Below, piece after piece: positions 21,885 to 29,040 of a stretch of DNA of 64,000 nt. The first letter of the stretch is position 1, and every line of letters begins with the position of its first letter. This DNA is from Sphingobium sp. Z007. GTDB taxonomy: Bacteria; Pseudomonadota; Alphaproteobacteria; Sphingomonadales; Sphingomonadaceae. The position numbers and the translations under genes were made by a program. Under the pieces are notes generated by a model that saw only the letters and a program-made list of their open reading frames with translations, did not search any database and was not told the origin of the DNA. Location of the stretch: assembly GCF_900013425.1 (NCBI RefSeq), contig NZ_FBXK01000005.1, positions 1,302,001-1,366,000 on the forward strand, in the 5' to 3' direction.

Positions 21885-22900
21885 TGGCTGTTCTCGCATC
21901 GAATGTACCGACGCTGATCGACATCGTCCAAGGGCTCGCCCCCGATGGGTCGCAGCTGCACGTCGCAGAAGTCCTCAAGCAGACCAACCCTATCCTGGAG
22001 GATATGGTCTGGATGGAGGGAAACCTTCTCACCGGCCACAAGGACAGCGTGCGCACCTCGTTGCCCGAAGGTAGCTGGCGCTCGCTCAATGCGGGTGTGC
22101 CCATCACCAAGGGCAGCAGCACCCCGATCGAAGAGACGTGTGCCCTGCTGGAGGATTACAGCCAGGTCGATGCGGAAATCGCCAAGATATCGGGCAACGT
22201 CGAGGCCTACCGCCTGCGGGAAGGTCGCGCGCATATCCAGGGCAACAGCCACAAGATGGCTCGCACCCTGATGTACGGCAACACCGCTGCGGGCGACGGC
22301 TTTACCGGGTTCGGCAACCGCTTCAACACGCTGAATGCGGCGAACGACCAGAAGGCGGGCCAGATCCTCGACTGCGGCGGCAGCGGCACCAAACTGCGCT
22401 CGATCTATCTGATCGGCTGGAGCCACGAAACCGTTACGGGTATCTATCCCAAGAACACAGTCGGCGGTCTCCAGCACGAGGACGTCACTACGCCGGGCGC
22501 TGGTACCGACACGATGGTGCTGCGCGACGCAGCCAATAACCCGTACCAGGGCTATATGGATCACTGGGTCTGGCGCTGCGGCCTGATGGTCAAGGACTAT
22601 CGTTACATCGTGCGCGCTGCCAACATCGATGTCGATGCTCTGGTCAAGAACAAGGCCACCGGTGCCGATATCGAGGACATCATGACCCAGATGGTCGAGA
22701 TGATCGAAGGCCTCGAAGGCGTCCGCGCCGCGTTCTATGCGCCGCGTGAGCTGACCGCGATGCTTCGCCGCCAGATGAACAACACGAAGGGCACGTTCCT
22801 GTCGTGGGATCAGGCCGGCGGCAAGAAGGTCATGAACTTCGGCGAGGTGCCGGTGCGCCGCACCGACGCGCTGAAGGTCAACGAATCGCGCGTCGTTTAA
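21884..22900 (+). CDS. Major capsid protein (BPP-1 Bbp17-like)
   Basis: 338 residues. It resembles the BPP-1-type major capsid in length and phrases: 'LTLIDIVQ'-like start, 'LKQTNPILEDMVWMEGN', 'RTSLPEGSWRSLNAGVP', 'MYGNTAAGDGFTGFGNRF', 'VWRCGLMVKDYRYIVRAANID'. It has the HK97 fold by family membership. It follows the scaffold and is followed by a cement protein, the standard order of this phage group. Confidence 0.88.
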   Translation: MAVLASNVPTLIDIVQGLAPDGSQLHVAEVLKQTNPILEDMVWMEGNLLTGHKDSVRTSLPEGSWRSLNAGVPITKGSSTPIEETCALLEDYSQVDAEIAKISGNVEAYRLREGRAHIQGNSHKMARTLMYGNTAAGDGFTGFGNRFNTLNAANDQKAGQILDCGGSGTKLRSIYLIGWSHETVTGIYPKNTVGGLQHEDVTTPGAGTDTMVLRDAANNPYQGYMDHWVWRCGLMVKDYRYIVRAANIDVDALVKNKATGADIEDIMTQMVEMIEGLEGVRAAFYAPRELTAMLRRQMNNTKGTFLSWDQAGGKKVMNFGEVPVRRTDALKVNESRVV

Positions 22901-22928
22901 GCGCCAGGCAGGAAAGGAAAGACCGACC

Positions 22929-23351
22929 ATGTATAGAGACGCACAGCTCCGCCTGTCCAACGCGCAGGCGCTCACCACGGGGACGCAAGTGTCCACCAAC
23001 TCGATCGACATGCTCGTCGCCAACCGCAACCTGGGGCGAGGCGGTGGCCTGCGCATGTACATCAACGTCGATGTCACCTTTACCGGTGGCACCAGCGTCC
23101 AGCCGCAGATCATCGAAAGCGACAATGCCGATCTGTCGTCGCCGTCGGTGCTGGTGACTGGTCCTGCTCGCGCCGAAGCTGTGCTGGTGGCTGGCCGGGT
23201 AGTCTGGGACGCGCTGATGCCCGACACCTCGAAGCGCTATATTGGCGTCCAGTATGTCAATGTCGGCACGCACACGGCTGGCGCCGTCTCGGCGCACATC
23301 GTCGCCAACACCGACAACGCCAACAACCTGCCTGCCTGGACGGGCCGCTAA
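22929..23351 (+). CDS. Capsid cement protein (Bbp16-like)
   Basis: 140 residues, all-beta by appearance. 'MYRDAQLRLSNAQALT', then 'GGGLRMYINVDVTFTGGTS' and 'KRYIGVQYVNVGTHTAGAV' are characteristic of the Bbp16 family, which sits on the capsid surface and stabilises the shell. A good GGAAAGGA-type ribosome-binding site lies upstream, fitting high expression. Confidence 0.82.
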   Translation: MYRDAQLRLSNAQALTTGTQVSTNSIDMLVANRNLGRGGGLRMYINVDVTFTGGTSVQPQIIESDNADLSSPSVLVTGPARAEAVLVAGRVVWDALMPDTSKRYIGVQYVNVGTHTAGAVSAHIVANTDNANNLPAWTGR

Positions 23352-23363
23352 GGAGACCGGATC

Positions 23364-23861
23364 ATGACCAAGCTACTTGACCATGACAGCTTCATCGGCG
23401 GCGTGTTCTACAAGGCGGGGACTCCCATTCCGCCTAAGGCGGCCGTCCCCGCACAGGTTGCGCCGACGGACGAGATGACGGCCGACATGACCGTCGATGA
23501 GCTGATCGACTTCTTCCGCAACGGACACGGCCCCAAAGCCGCGGCGGCGATCGTCGACCGGCTGGATGTTCTCGGGCTCGACCTCGACGACCTCAAGTTG
23601 AAGCTGGATGCTCGCAACAGCAGCGACACTGATGCGGCACAGCTGATCGCCGCCGCGAATAGGGAGCGAGACGAAGCCTTCGCGGAGGTGAAGCGGCTGG
23701 AAACGGAACGTGATGGAACGATCACGGAACGGGACAGCGCGATGCAGCAGATCGGCGAGGTTACCAAGGAGCGTGACGCCCTCGTGAAAGAGCGTGACGA
23801 TCTGAAGGATCAGCTGGCCGACGCCGTCGCCGCCGCGAAGCCCGCCGCCAAGACGAAGTAA
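23364..23861 (+). CDS. Phage structural protein with a C-terminal coiled coil
   Basis: 165 residues. The N-terminal 35 residues (LLDHDSFIGGVFYKAGTPIP) look like a short virion-associated beta unit. After it comes a long heptad-type coiled coil (about 95-160: 'ERDEAFAEVKRLETERDGTI' onward) with an Ala/Lys tail. It lies where BPP-1-type phages encode a small head-associated protein (Bbp15 position). Function not assigned. Confidence 0.6.
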   Translation: MTKLLDHDSFIGGVFYKAGTPIPPKAAVPAQVAPTDEMTADMTVDELIDFFRNGHGPKAAAAIVDRLDVLGLDLDDLKLKLDARNSSDTDAAQLIAAANRERDEAFAEVKRLETERDGTITERDSAMQQIGEVTKERDALVKERDDLKDQLADAVAAAKPAAKTK

Positions 23862-23867
23862 ACGGCG

Positions 23868-24605
23868 GTGGCCTATGATGCCACACGTCCAAGAGGGACG
23901 GCCCGCATGGAGCAGGCCGTCCCTCTTGTCATTCCAGCTGCGTTCGATCCGTCCAGCCTACAGGCGCAGATCAACAACAAGGCCAATGCCAGCACCGTCG
24001 GCGGTCTCGCCACCGCTATCAACAGCAAGGCAGCGCAGTCGGCCGTGGATGCTCTGGCAACTGGGAAGGCCGATGTGGCAGCGCTGGCGGGCAAGGCGAA
24101 CGTAGCTGACATTCCGCTCCCGGCAGACGTCATGCCAAAGAGCGAGGCCACATCCCCGGCAAAGGGCGCGGAAACAAAGAAATATGCTCTGGAGGATCAT
24201 CAGCATCCCCGCATCACGAGCGCGACCGGCAACCCTGCGACCCACATCATCGGATCGAATGGCCTTGCGACAGTCGCCTTCACGCAGGCTTTTGACTTGT
24301 TTCCTAACCCCGTCTTTACAGAAGTGCCGCCGCCAACCGGCACCATGCCCGGCCAACCTGCCTATTTTCGCGTCGAAAGCTGGATTAGGGAAACGATGTC
24401 TCCAGCGCCTGCGGGCAAATATGTGGGATGCGTCGTGCGCGCATGGCGCGGGCGTAACCTGCCGGTTATCGGCCTGCTCACCGGCCTGCTGTCCCTCGTC
24501 GGCGTGAATAGTGTCATTACCGCCTTGACCGGGTTCGACCCGTTCGGCGCGCCGGCGACCGGAACGACCTTCACCTGCACAGCGATCAAGCGCAGCGACG
24601 GCTGA
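23868..24605 (+). CDS. Putative head/tail fibre-like structural protein
   Basis: 245 residues from a GTG at 23868. The Ala/Lys-rich middle ('INNKANASTVGGLATAINSKAAQSAVDALATGKADVA') has the spacing of collagen-like or trimeric fibre stalks, and 'KKYALEDHQHPRITSA' matches the 'Y.LEDH.HP' motif frequent in tail-fibre tips. The C-terminal 'GLLTGLLSLVGVNSVITALTG' is hydrophobic. It may be a head fibre or a secondary receptor-binding protein. The intergenic element copy 2 begins at its stop. Confidence 0.55.
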   Translation: MAYDATRPRGTARMEQAVPLVIPAAFDPSSLQAQINNKANASTVGGLATAINSKAAQSAVDALATGKADVAALAGKANVADIPLPADVMPKSEATSPAKGAETKKYALEDHQHPRITSATGNPATHIIGSNGLATVAFTQAFDLFPNPVFTEVPPPTGTMPGQPAYFRVESWIRETMSPAPAGKYVGCVVRAWRGRNLPVIGLLTGLLSLVGVNSVITALTGFDPFGAPATGTTFTCTAIKRSDG

Positions 24606-24635
24606 CTTCCACCACGGGCATATTCTTGCCCGCCC
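24603..24635 (+). repeat. Intergenic element, copy 2
   Basis: Same element as 18872-18905: stop codon TGA, CTTCCACCACGG, then GCATATTCTTGCCCGCCC. In this copy GGGCA-TATTCT-TGCCC forms a 5-bp stem. It is followed after 22 nt by the ATG of the adaptor gene. Confidence 0.7.
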
Positions 24636-24657
24636 GGCGACGGTCTATGCCTCTGCC

Positions 24658-25335
24658 ATGGCGCGATCGATCCTCGACATCTGTAATGAAGCGCTCGGCG
24701 AGTTGCCGGCCGAAACCATTTCCGATCTCGACGACGAAACCAAGCAGAGCGCCAGGCATTGCAAGCGTCTCTATCGCGGCGTCATCTCCGATCTGCTCGA
24801 AGCCTATGACTGGGGTTTCGGCAAGGTCCGTTCTGCCATGGCCGTCATCACCAACACGCGTGCGGGTGAGTGGGCCTTCGCCTACGCGCTGCCATCTGGC
24901 ATCGGCACGCCGCTGCGCATCCTCCCAGCCGGGACCGCATCGCCGACCGGCAACATGATCGGCTATACCCGTACGGTCGGCATAGCCGATCAGCTCGCCG
25001 CCCTGATCGAATATCAGATCGCGGGGCAGGTGCTCTATACCAACCTGCCAGAGGCGATCCTCGAATATGTGCCGGACGAGGTACAGGTCACTTCCTTTAC
25101 CTCGTCCTTTTCGCGTTTGGTCGTGCTGGAGCTGGCCTCTCGCCTGGTGATGCCGATCCTCAACGACGCGCAGCGGCAGCGCGGGCTGATGCAGATGGCG
25201 GAGGTGCAGCGCCAGCGCGCCATTGCCGACGAGGCAAACCGGACGCCAGACCATGATGATGATTTCGTCAGTGAGCGCGCGCGGGCGCGGGGCGTCGGGA
25301 TTGGCACACTTGATACGCACGGCCTGTTCCGCTGA
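24658..25335 (+). CDS. Head-to-tail adaptor / tail tubular protein A-like
   Basis: 225 residues. 'SILDICNEALGELPAETISDLDDETKQSARHCKRLY' then 'VISDLLEAYDWGF' is the signature of the podoviral adaptor family (T7 gp11-like), which connects portal to nozzle. The length is also typical. Its stop overlaps the start of the nozzle gene (TGATG). Confidence 0.85.
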   Translation: MARSILDICNEALGELPAETISDLDDETKQSARHCKRLYRGVISDLLEAYDWGFGKVRSAMAVITNTRAGEWAFAYALPSGIGTPLRILPAGTASPTGNMIGYTRTVGIADQLAALIEYQIAGQVLYTNLPEAILEYVPDEVQVTSFTSSFSRLVVLELASRLVMPILNDAQRQRGLMQMAEVQRQRAIADEANRTPDHDDDFVSERARARGVGIGTLDTHGLFR

Positions 25336-26303
25336 TGGGCGCCGGCGTTAACCTCGGGCAAGTCAATTTCTCCAAGGGCGTGTTGTCCAAGGATCTGCAT
25401 GCCCGCGTGGATGTCGCATCGTACAGCGCCGGCTTGAAGCAGGGCGTCAACATCGTCCTTATCAAACGCGGCGGCTTCCAGAACAGGCAAGGAACGCGGT
25501 TCGTCTATAAGCTCCCTGGGCCTGGCCGACTGTTCCCCTTCACCTTTTCGCTCGACCAGCCCTACGCCCTCGCGTTCACACAAGGGGCAATGCGCCCCGC
25601 TGCTTTCGGCGGCATGGTGCTGGAAGAACATTTGCAGATCACCGATATCACCCGCGCTAATCCAGCGCGCGTAACGATCCCGTATCACGGCTATAGTGTC
25701 GGCGATCAGTTCATCGCCCGGGACGTGGAGGGCATGGGGCAAATCAACGAACGTATCCTGACGATCCTGTCCATCGTCGATGAGCACAACTTCACGGTCG
25801 ATCTCGACACAACCAGTTATGGCGTTTTCACCGGGTCTGGCGGCGGCACATTGCGCGTCGCCGATCCTGTACCACCGCCGCCAGACCCGCCCGTGCCCCC
25901 GCCTGTGACGCCCCCTCCACCGCCTGTGACAGGCGGGGGAGGGAATTACTGTGTCACGACCGACACACCCATACTGATGGCCGATGGTGGAGAAAAGCCT
26001 GCCGGGATGATTGCGATCGGTGACATGGTGCGCACGCGCCACGAAGAGACTATGGTCCTGGGCGCGTTCCGCGTGACTGCTGTCGAGATCGTAGAGGATG
26101 AGGTCTGGATCGCTGACTTTGGCGGCCGCAAACTACGCGGCACCGGCAATCACCGCGTGTGGTGGCAGGGCGCTTGGCATGTGGTCGCTAATTATGGCGT
26201 GCCGGACGGGCGCAGCATGGTGGTCCGGATCAGCACTGAGCGTGCTCGCACCTACATCTCTAACGGGCTGCTCAGCCACAATATCAAGCCGAACATCCCA
26301 TAA
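25335..26303 (+). CDS. Tail nozzle (tubular protein B) N-terminal half ending in an intein-like Hint domain
   Basis: 322 residues in three parts. Residues 1-100 are the start of the podoviral nozzle protein ('VNFSKGVLSKDLHARVDVASY', 'RQGTRFVYKL', 'FPFTFSLDQPYALAF'). Residues 101-175 form an FCCH-like beta unit ('ITDITRANPARVTIPYHGYSVGDQFIARDVEGMGQIN'). A Pro-rich linker (176-204) leads to a Hint domain at 206-316: block A starts at C206 (CVTTDTPILMADG), block B is TGNH (T270, H273) and the end is SNGLLSHN (H315, N316). Six residues (IKPNIP) then precede the stop. The +1 residue is Ile instead of Cys/Ser/Thr, so standard splicing is unlikely. The rest of the nozzle is a separate gene that starts one base later (TAATG). 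Confidence 0.85.
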   Translation: MGAGVNLGQVNFSKGVLSKDLHARVDVASYSAGLKQGVNIVLIKRGGFQNRQGTRFVYKLPGPGRLFPFTFSLDQPYALAFTQGAMRPAAFGGMVLEEHLQITDITRANPARVTIPYHGYSVGDQFIARDVEGMGQINERILTILSIVDEHNFTVDLDTTSYGVFTGSGGGTLRVADPVPPPPDPPVPPPVTPPPPPVTGGGGNYCVTTDTPILMADGGEKPAGMIAIGDMVRTRHEETMVLGAFRVTAVEIVEDEVWIADFGGRKLRGTGNHRVWWQGAWHVVANYGVPDGRSMVVRISTERARTYISNGLLSHNIKPNIP

Positions 26304-28096
26304 TGGGCGGCTATCGGCTCTATCGTGCGGGCACGCCCTACAACTCGGTCGAATTGCCGGAGATCGACTATGCCCAGTCGTTCGACACGATGTATACGGT
26401 GCATCAGGATCATCCGGTCACCAAACTGACGCGGGCGAGCCATTATAGCTGGTCATTTTCACATGTCACCTTTGGCCCGACTCTCGCGGCCCCCGCAACA
26501 ATCAGTGCCGCCGCCACCACCCCCAACACGGACGCCGCCAATAGCGGTGCCGCTTATTTTCCGCAGCCAGCATCGTACAAGGTTTCTGCGGTGAACGACC
26601 TGACCGGTCAAGAAAGCCGGGCATCCTCGGCCGCCTCTGCCACCAACGACCTCGGGCTGAAGCGCAATTACAATCAGATCACATGGTCTGTCGTTGCATC
26701 AGCGACATTCTACCGAGTCTATAAGTCGGAGAACGGTGCGGCCTTTGGGTTCATAGGTGAAACCACTGCGCTGACGTTTCGCGACGACAATATCAATGCC
26801 GACCTGTCCGATGCGCCGATCGTTGGTTGGGATCCGTTTCTTGGTGCAGGCAATTATCCATCGTCGGTGAGTTTCTTCGAGCAGCGGCTGTTTCTGGGTA
26901 AGACCAAGAACGCGCCGAACGCGATCTATGGGTCGCGGTCGTCAGATTTCGAGAATATGGACAAAGCCCGGCCGCTGAAGCCCGACGACAGTCTCGCCAT
27001 CGCCTGTTCGTCTGGCAAGGTGAATGCGATAAATCAGCTGATCCCAGCCCAGAACCTGCTGGCGTTGACATCGGACAGCATCTTTCAGGTCAAGGGCGCG
27101 AACGATGATTACCTGTCGCCCTCGCCTCCGCCCAAGGTCGTCCGCCAGAACGGCCGCGGCGCGTCCACGCTCAAGGCGCTACTGATCGACAACGTCACAT
27201 TCTTCCAGCCCGCGATCGGTGCAGAGATCCGCACGCTGGGCTATAGCTTCGATATCGACGGCTTCCAGTCGAACGACGTGTCCGTCTTCTCGCCCGACTT
27301 CTTCACCGGCCATCGAATCGTCGACTGGTGCTATGCGGAGGAGCCCCTGTCCGTCGTGTGGGCAGTTCGTGACGACGGCAAGCTCCTCGCCTTCACATGG
27401 CAGCGCGAACAACAGGTGTGGGGCTGGACCGAGATGGAGATCGACGGCGAGGTGACGTCGGTCTGCTCGGTGCCGGAGGACGGAGAGGATCGCGTCTATC
27501 TCATCATCAAGCGCTACATCAATGGCGCCGACGTCTATTATCTGGAGCAGCTGGCGTCCGCGAAGTGGCAGGATTTCCGCGCGGCCTGTTATCTCGATTG
27601 CGCAGTGTCCTGGTCGCTGGAAGAGGCGCGTACCGAGTTCGATCGGCTGGACCATCTGGAAGGCAAGGAGGTCTGGGCGCTGGCGGACGGCTTCGTAGCG
27701 AAAGGCCTGAAGGTCGAGGGTGGCCGGGTCACGATTCCCGATGAAGCGATGCAAGTGACGATCGGGCTGCCCATGATCGCCACGATCGAAACCCTGCCTC
27801 TCAACTTTGAGGCGGCTGGCGGCGCGTCCACCGGCACCAAGCAAACGACAGGCCGCGCGCACCTGCGCATTGTCGATACGTTGGGCGTGACGGCCGGGCG
27901 CCGGATCGATTTGCAGGAGGATGTCGTCACCCGCGATTCGGAGCCGGTGGGGATACAGGCGAAGCTGTATAGCGGCGTTGTGCGGGTGCAGATGGAACAG
28001 GTCGCCGACTTCGAGACCACCGTCGTCATCCGCCAGGAGAACCCGCTGCCGATGCGTGTCACAGCCGCCTACCTGGAGGCGAAGGGTGTCCGTTGA
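26303..28096 (+). CDS. Tail nozzle (tubular protein B), C-terminal part
   Basis: 597 residues. It opens with 'YRLYRAGTPYNSVELPEIDYAQSFDTMYTVHQDHP', a segment that lies inside the single-chain nozzle proteins of related phages, directly after the FCCH-like unit that ends the first gene. Further family phrases are 'FFEQRLFLGKTKNAPNAIYGSRSSDFENM', 'LLALTSDSIFQVKG' and 'GYSFDIDGFQSNDVSVFSP'. The start codon overlaps the stop of the Hint-bearing gene, so both parts are likely made from one mRNA and must assemble together. The reading frames differ, so simple stop readthrough would not join them. Confidence 0.85.
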   Translation: MGGYRLYRAGTPYNSVELPEIDYAQSFDTMYTVHQDHPVTKLTRASHYSWSFSHVTFGPTLAAPATISAAATTPNTDAANSGAAYFPQPASYKVSAVNDLTGQESRASSAASATNDLGLKRNYNQITWSVVASATFYRVYKSENGAAFGFIGETTALTFRDDNINADLSDAPIVGWDPFLGAGNYPSSVSFFEQRLFLGKTKNAPNAIYGSRSSDFENMDKARPLKPDDSLAIACSSGKVNAINQLIPAQNLLALTSDSIFQVKGANDDYLSPSPPPKVVRQNGRGASTLKALLIDNVTFFQPAIGAEIRTLGYSFDIDGFQSNDVSVFSPDFFTGHRIVDWCYAEEPLSVVWAVRDDGKLLAFTWQREQQVWGWTEMEIDGEVTSVCSVPEDGEDRVYLIIKRYINGADVYYLEQLASAKWQDFRAACYLDCAVSWSLEEARTEFDRLDHLEGKEVWALADGFVAKGLKVEGGRVTIPDEAMQVTIGLPMIATIETLPLNFEAAGGASTGTKQTTGRAHLRIVDTLGVTAGRRIDLQEDVVTRDSEPVGIQAKLYSGVVRVQMEQVADFETTVVIRQENPLPMRVTAAYLEAKGVR

Positions 28097-28544
28097 CCTA
28101 GTGCCTTCCCTTGCCCGGCACATAGGCCGCCTTGCCCGTAGCATGCGGGAGATCGACCGTCTGGAGTGCCTTGCCATGGGGCACGATCCCAAAGCGGCGT
28201 TGCGCGCTGCGCGGCGTCGGTCGCTTTGGTCGCTGACTGTCCTGGCGGATGGCGTGCCGATTGCGATGCTCGGCTTGGTCGCTCTCAACTTGGTGGAAGG
28301 CGTCGGCGTTCCATGGTTTCTGGGGACCGATGCAGTTTACAAGCAGGGCCGCTCCTTTCTTGTCAAAGGCCTCCCCGTGATCGCCCATATGCGCCAGACG
28401 ACGCCAACCCTCGTTAATCTGGTGTCGGCCGACAATGACCGCGCCATCCGCCTGCTCAAGCGCTGGGGATTTGGCATTGGAGACAAGCGGGAAGTTCATG
28501 GCGGACTCGACTTTCTACCTTTCAGGATATCTGCCGATGTGTGA
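28086..28544 (+). CDS. Internal virion protein, T7 gp13-like (GNAT-fold relative)
   Basis: 152 residues from a GTG at 28086 with GGAGG 6 nt upstream. 'REIDRLECLAMGHDPKAALRAARRRSLWSLTVLADGVPIAMLG', 'GVPWFLGTDAVYKQGRSFLV' and 'NDRAIRLLKRWGFGIGD' fit the DUF2833/gp13 family found before the internal core proteins in podoviruses. The fold resembles GNAT acetyltransferases but no acetyl-CoA loop is evident. It overlaps both neighbours. Confidence 0.72.
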   Translation: MSVDLVPSLARHIGRLARSMREIDRLECLAMGHDPKAALRAARRRSLWSLTVLADGVPIAMLGLVALNLVEGVGVPWFLGTDAVYKQGRSFLVKGLPVIAHMRQTTPTLVNLVSADNDRAIRLLKRWGFGIGDKREVHGGLDFLPFRISADV

Positions 28545-29040
28545 GCCCGCGACCCTTGCCCTGATCGGCGCCGGCGTCGCCGCCGCTGGCACCGGCTATT
28601 CCGCCCTCGCAGCAAGCGCTCAGTCGCGCGGTGCTGCGCGTCAGGCGGAAGCCAACAGCCGCGAAGCCAGCGCATCCGCCGCCGATGCGCTCGAGCGCGG
28701 CAAGCAGGATCAGGTGAAGCACTATCGCGAGGTATCGCAGCGTATGGGCGCGCAGCGGGCGGCGATGGCCGCGAATGGCCTGGACATCAGTTTCGGGTCG
28801 GCTGCTGATTTCGTGGGCGACACGGCCATGTATGGCGAGGAGGATGCCAGCACCATCGCTGAAAACACCAACCGCGATGTGCGCGGCTTCCTGATTCAGG
28901 GTGCCAACTATCGCGCGGAAGCCAAGTCCCAACGCAACGCTAGCACGGCCGCGCTCATCAGTGGTGGCTTTGGTGTCGCGTCCACCCTGGTCGGCGGGGC
29001 CAAGGAATATGGCAAGATCCGTGCGGGCATGGGGGGCTAA
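28537..29040 (+). CDS. Internal virion (ejection) protein, T7 gp14-like
   Basis: 167 residues. The start MCEPATLALIGAGVAAAGTGYSAL and the Ala-rich helices that follow are typical of the small ejection protein that enters the outer membrane when DNA is released. A second hydrophobic stretch lies near the end (AALISGGFGVASTLVGGA). It immediately precedes the transglycosylase gene. Confidence 0.7.
   Translation: MCEPATLALIGAGVAAAGTGYSALAASAQSRGAARQAEANSREASASAADALERGKQDQVKHYREVSQRMGAQRAAMAANGLDISFGSAADFVGDTAMYGEEDASTIAENTNRDVRGFLIQGANYRAEAKSQRNASTAALISGGFGVASTLVGGAKEYGKIRAGMGG

Noticed and set aside
25950..26285. Functional splicing intein
   Set aside because: The residue after the final Asn is Ile, a stop follows six residues after the Asn, and the rest of the nozzle is in another frame.
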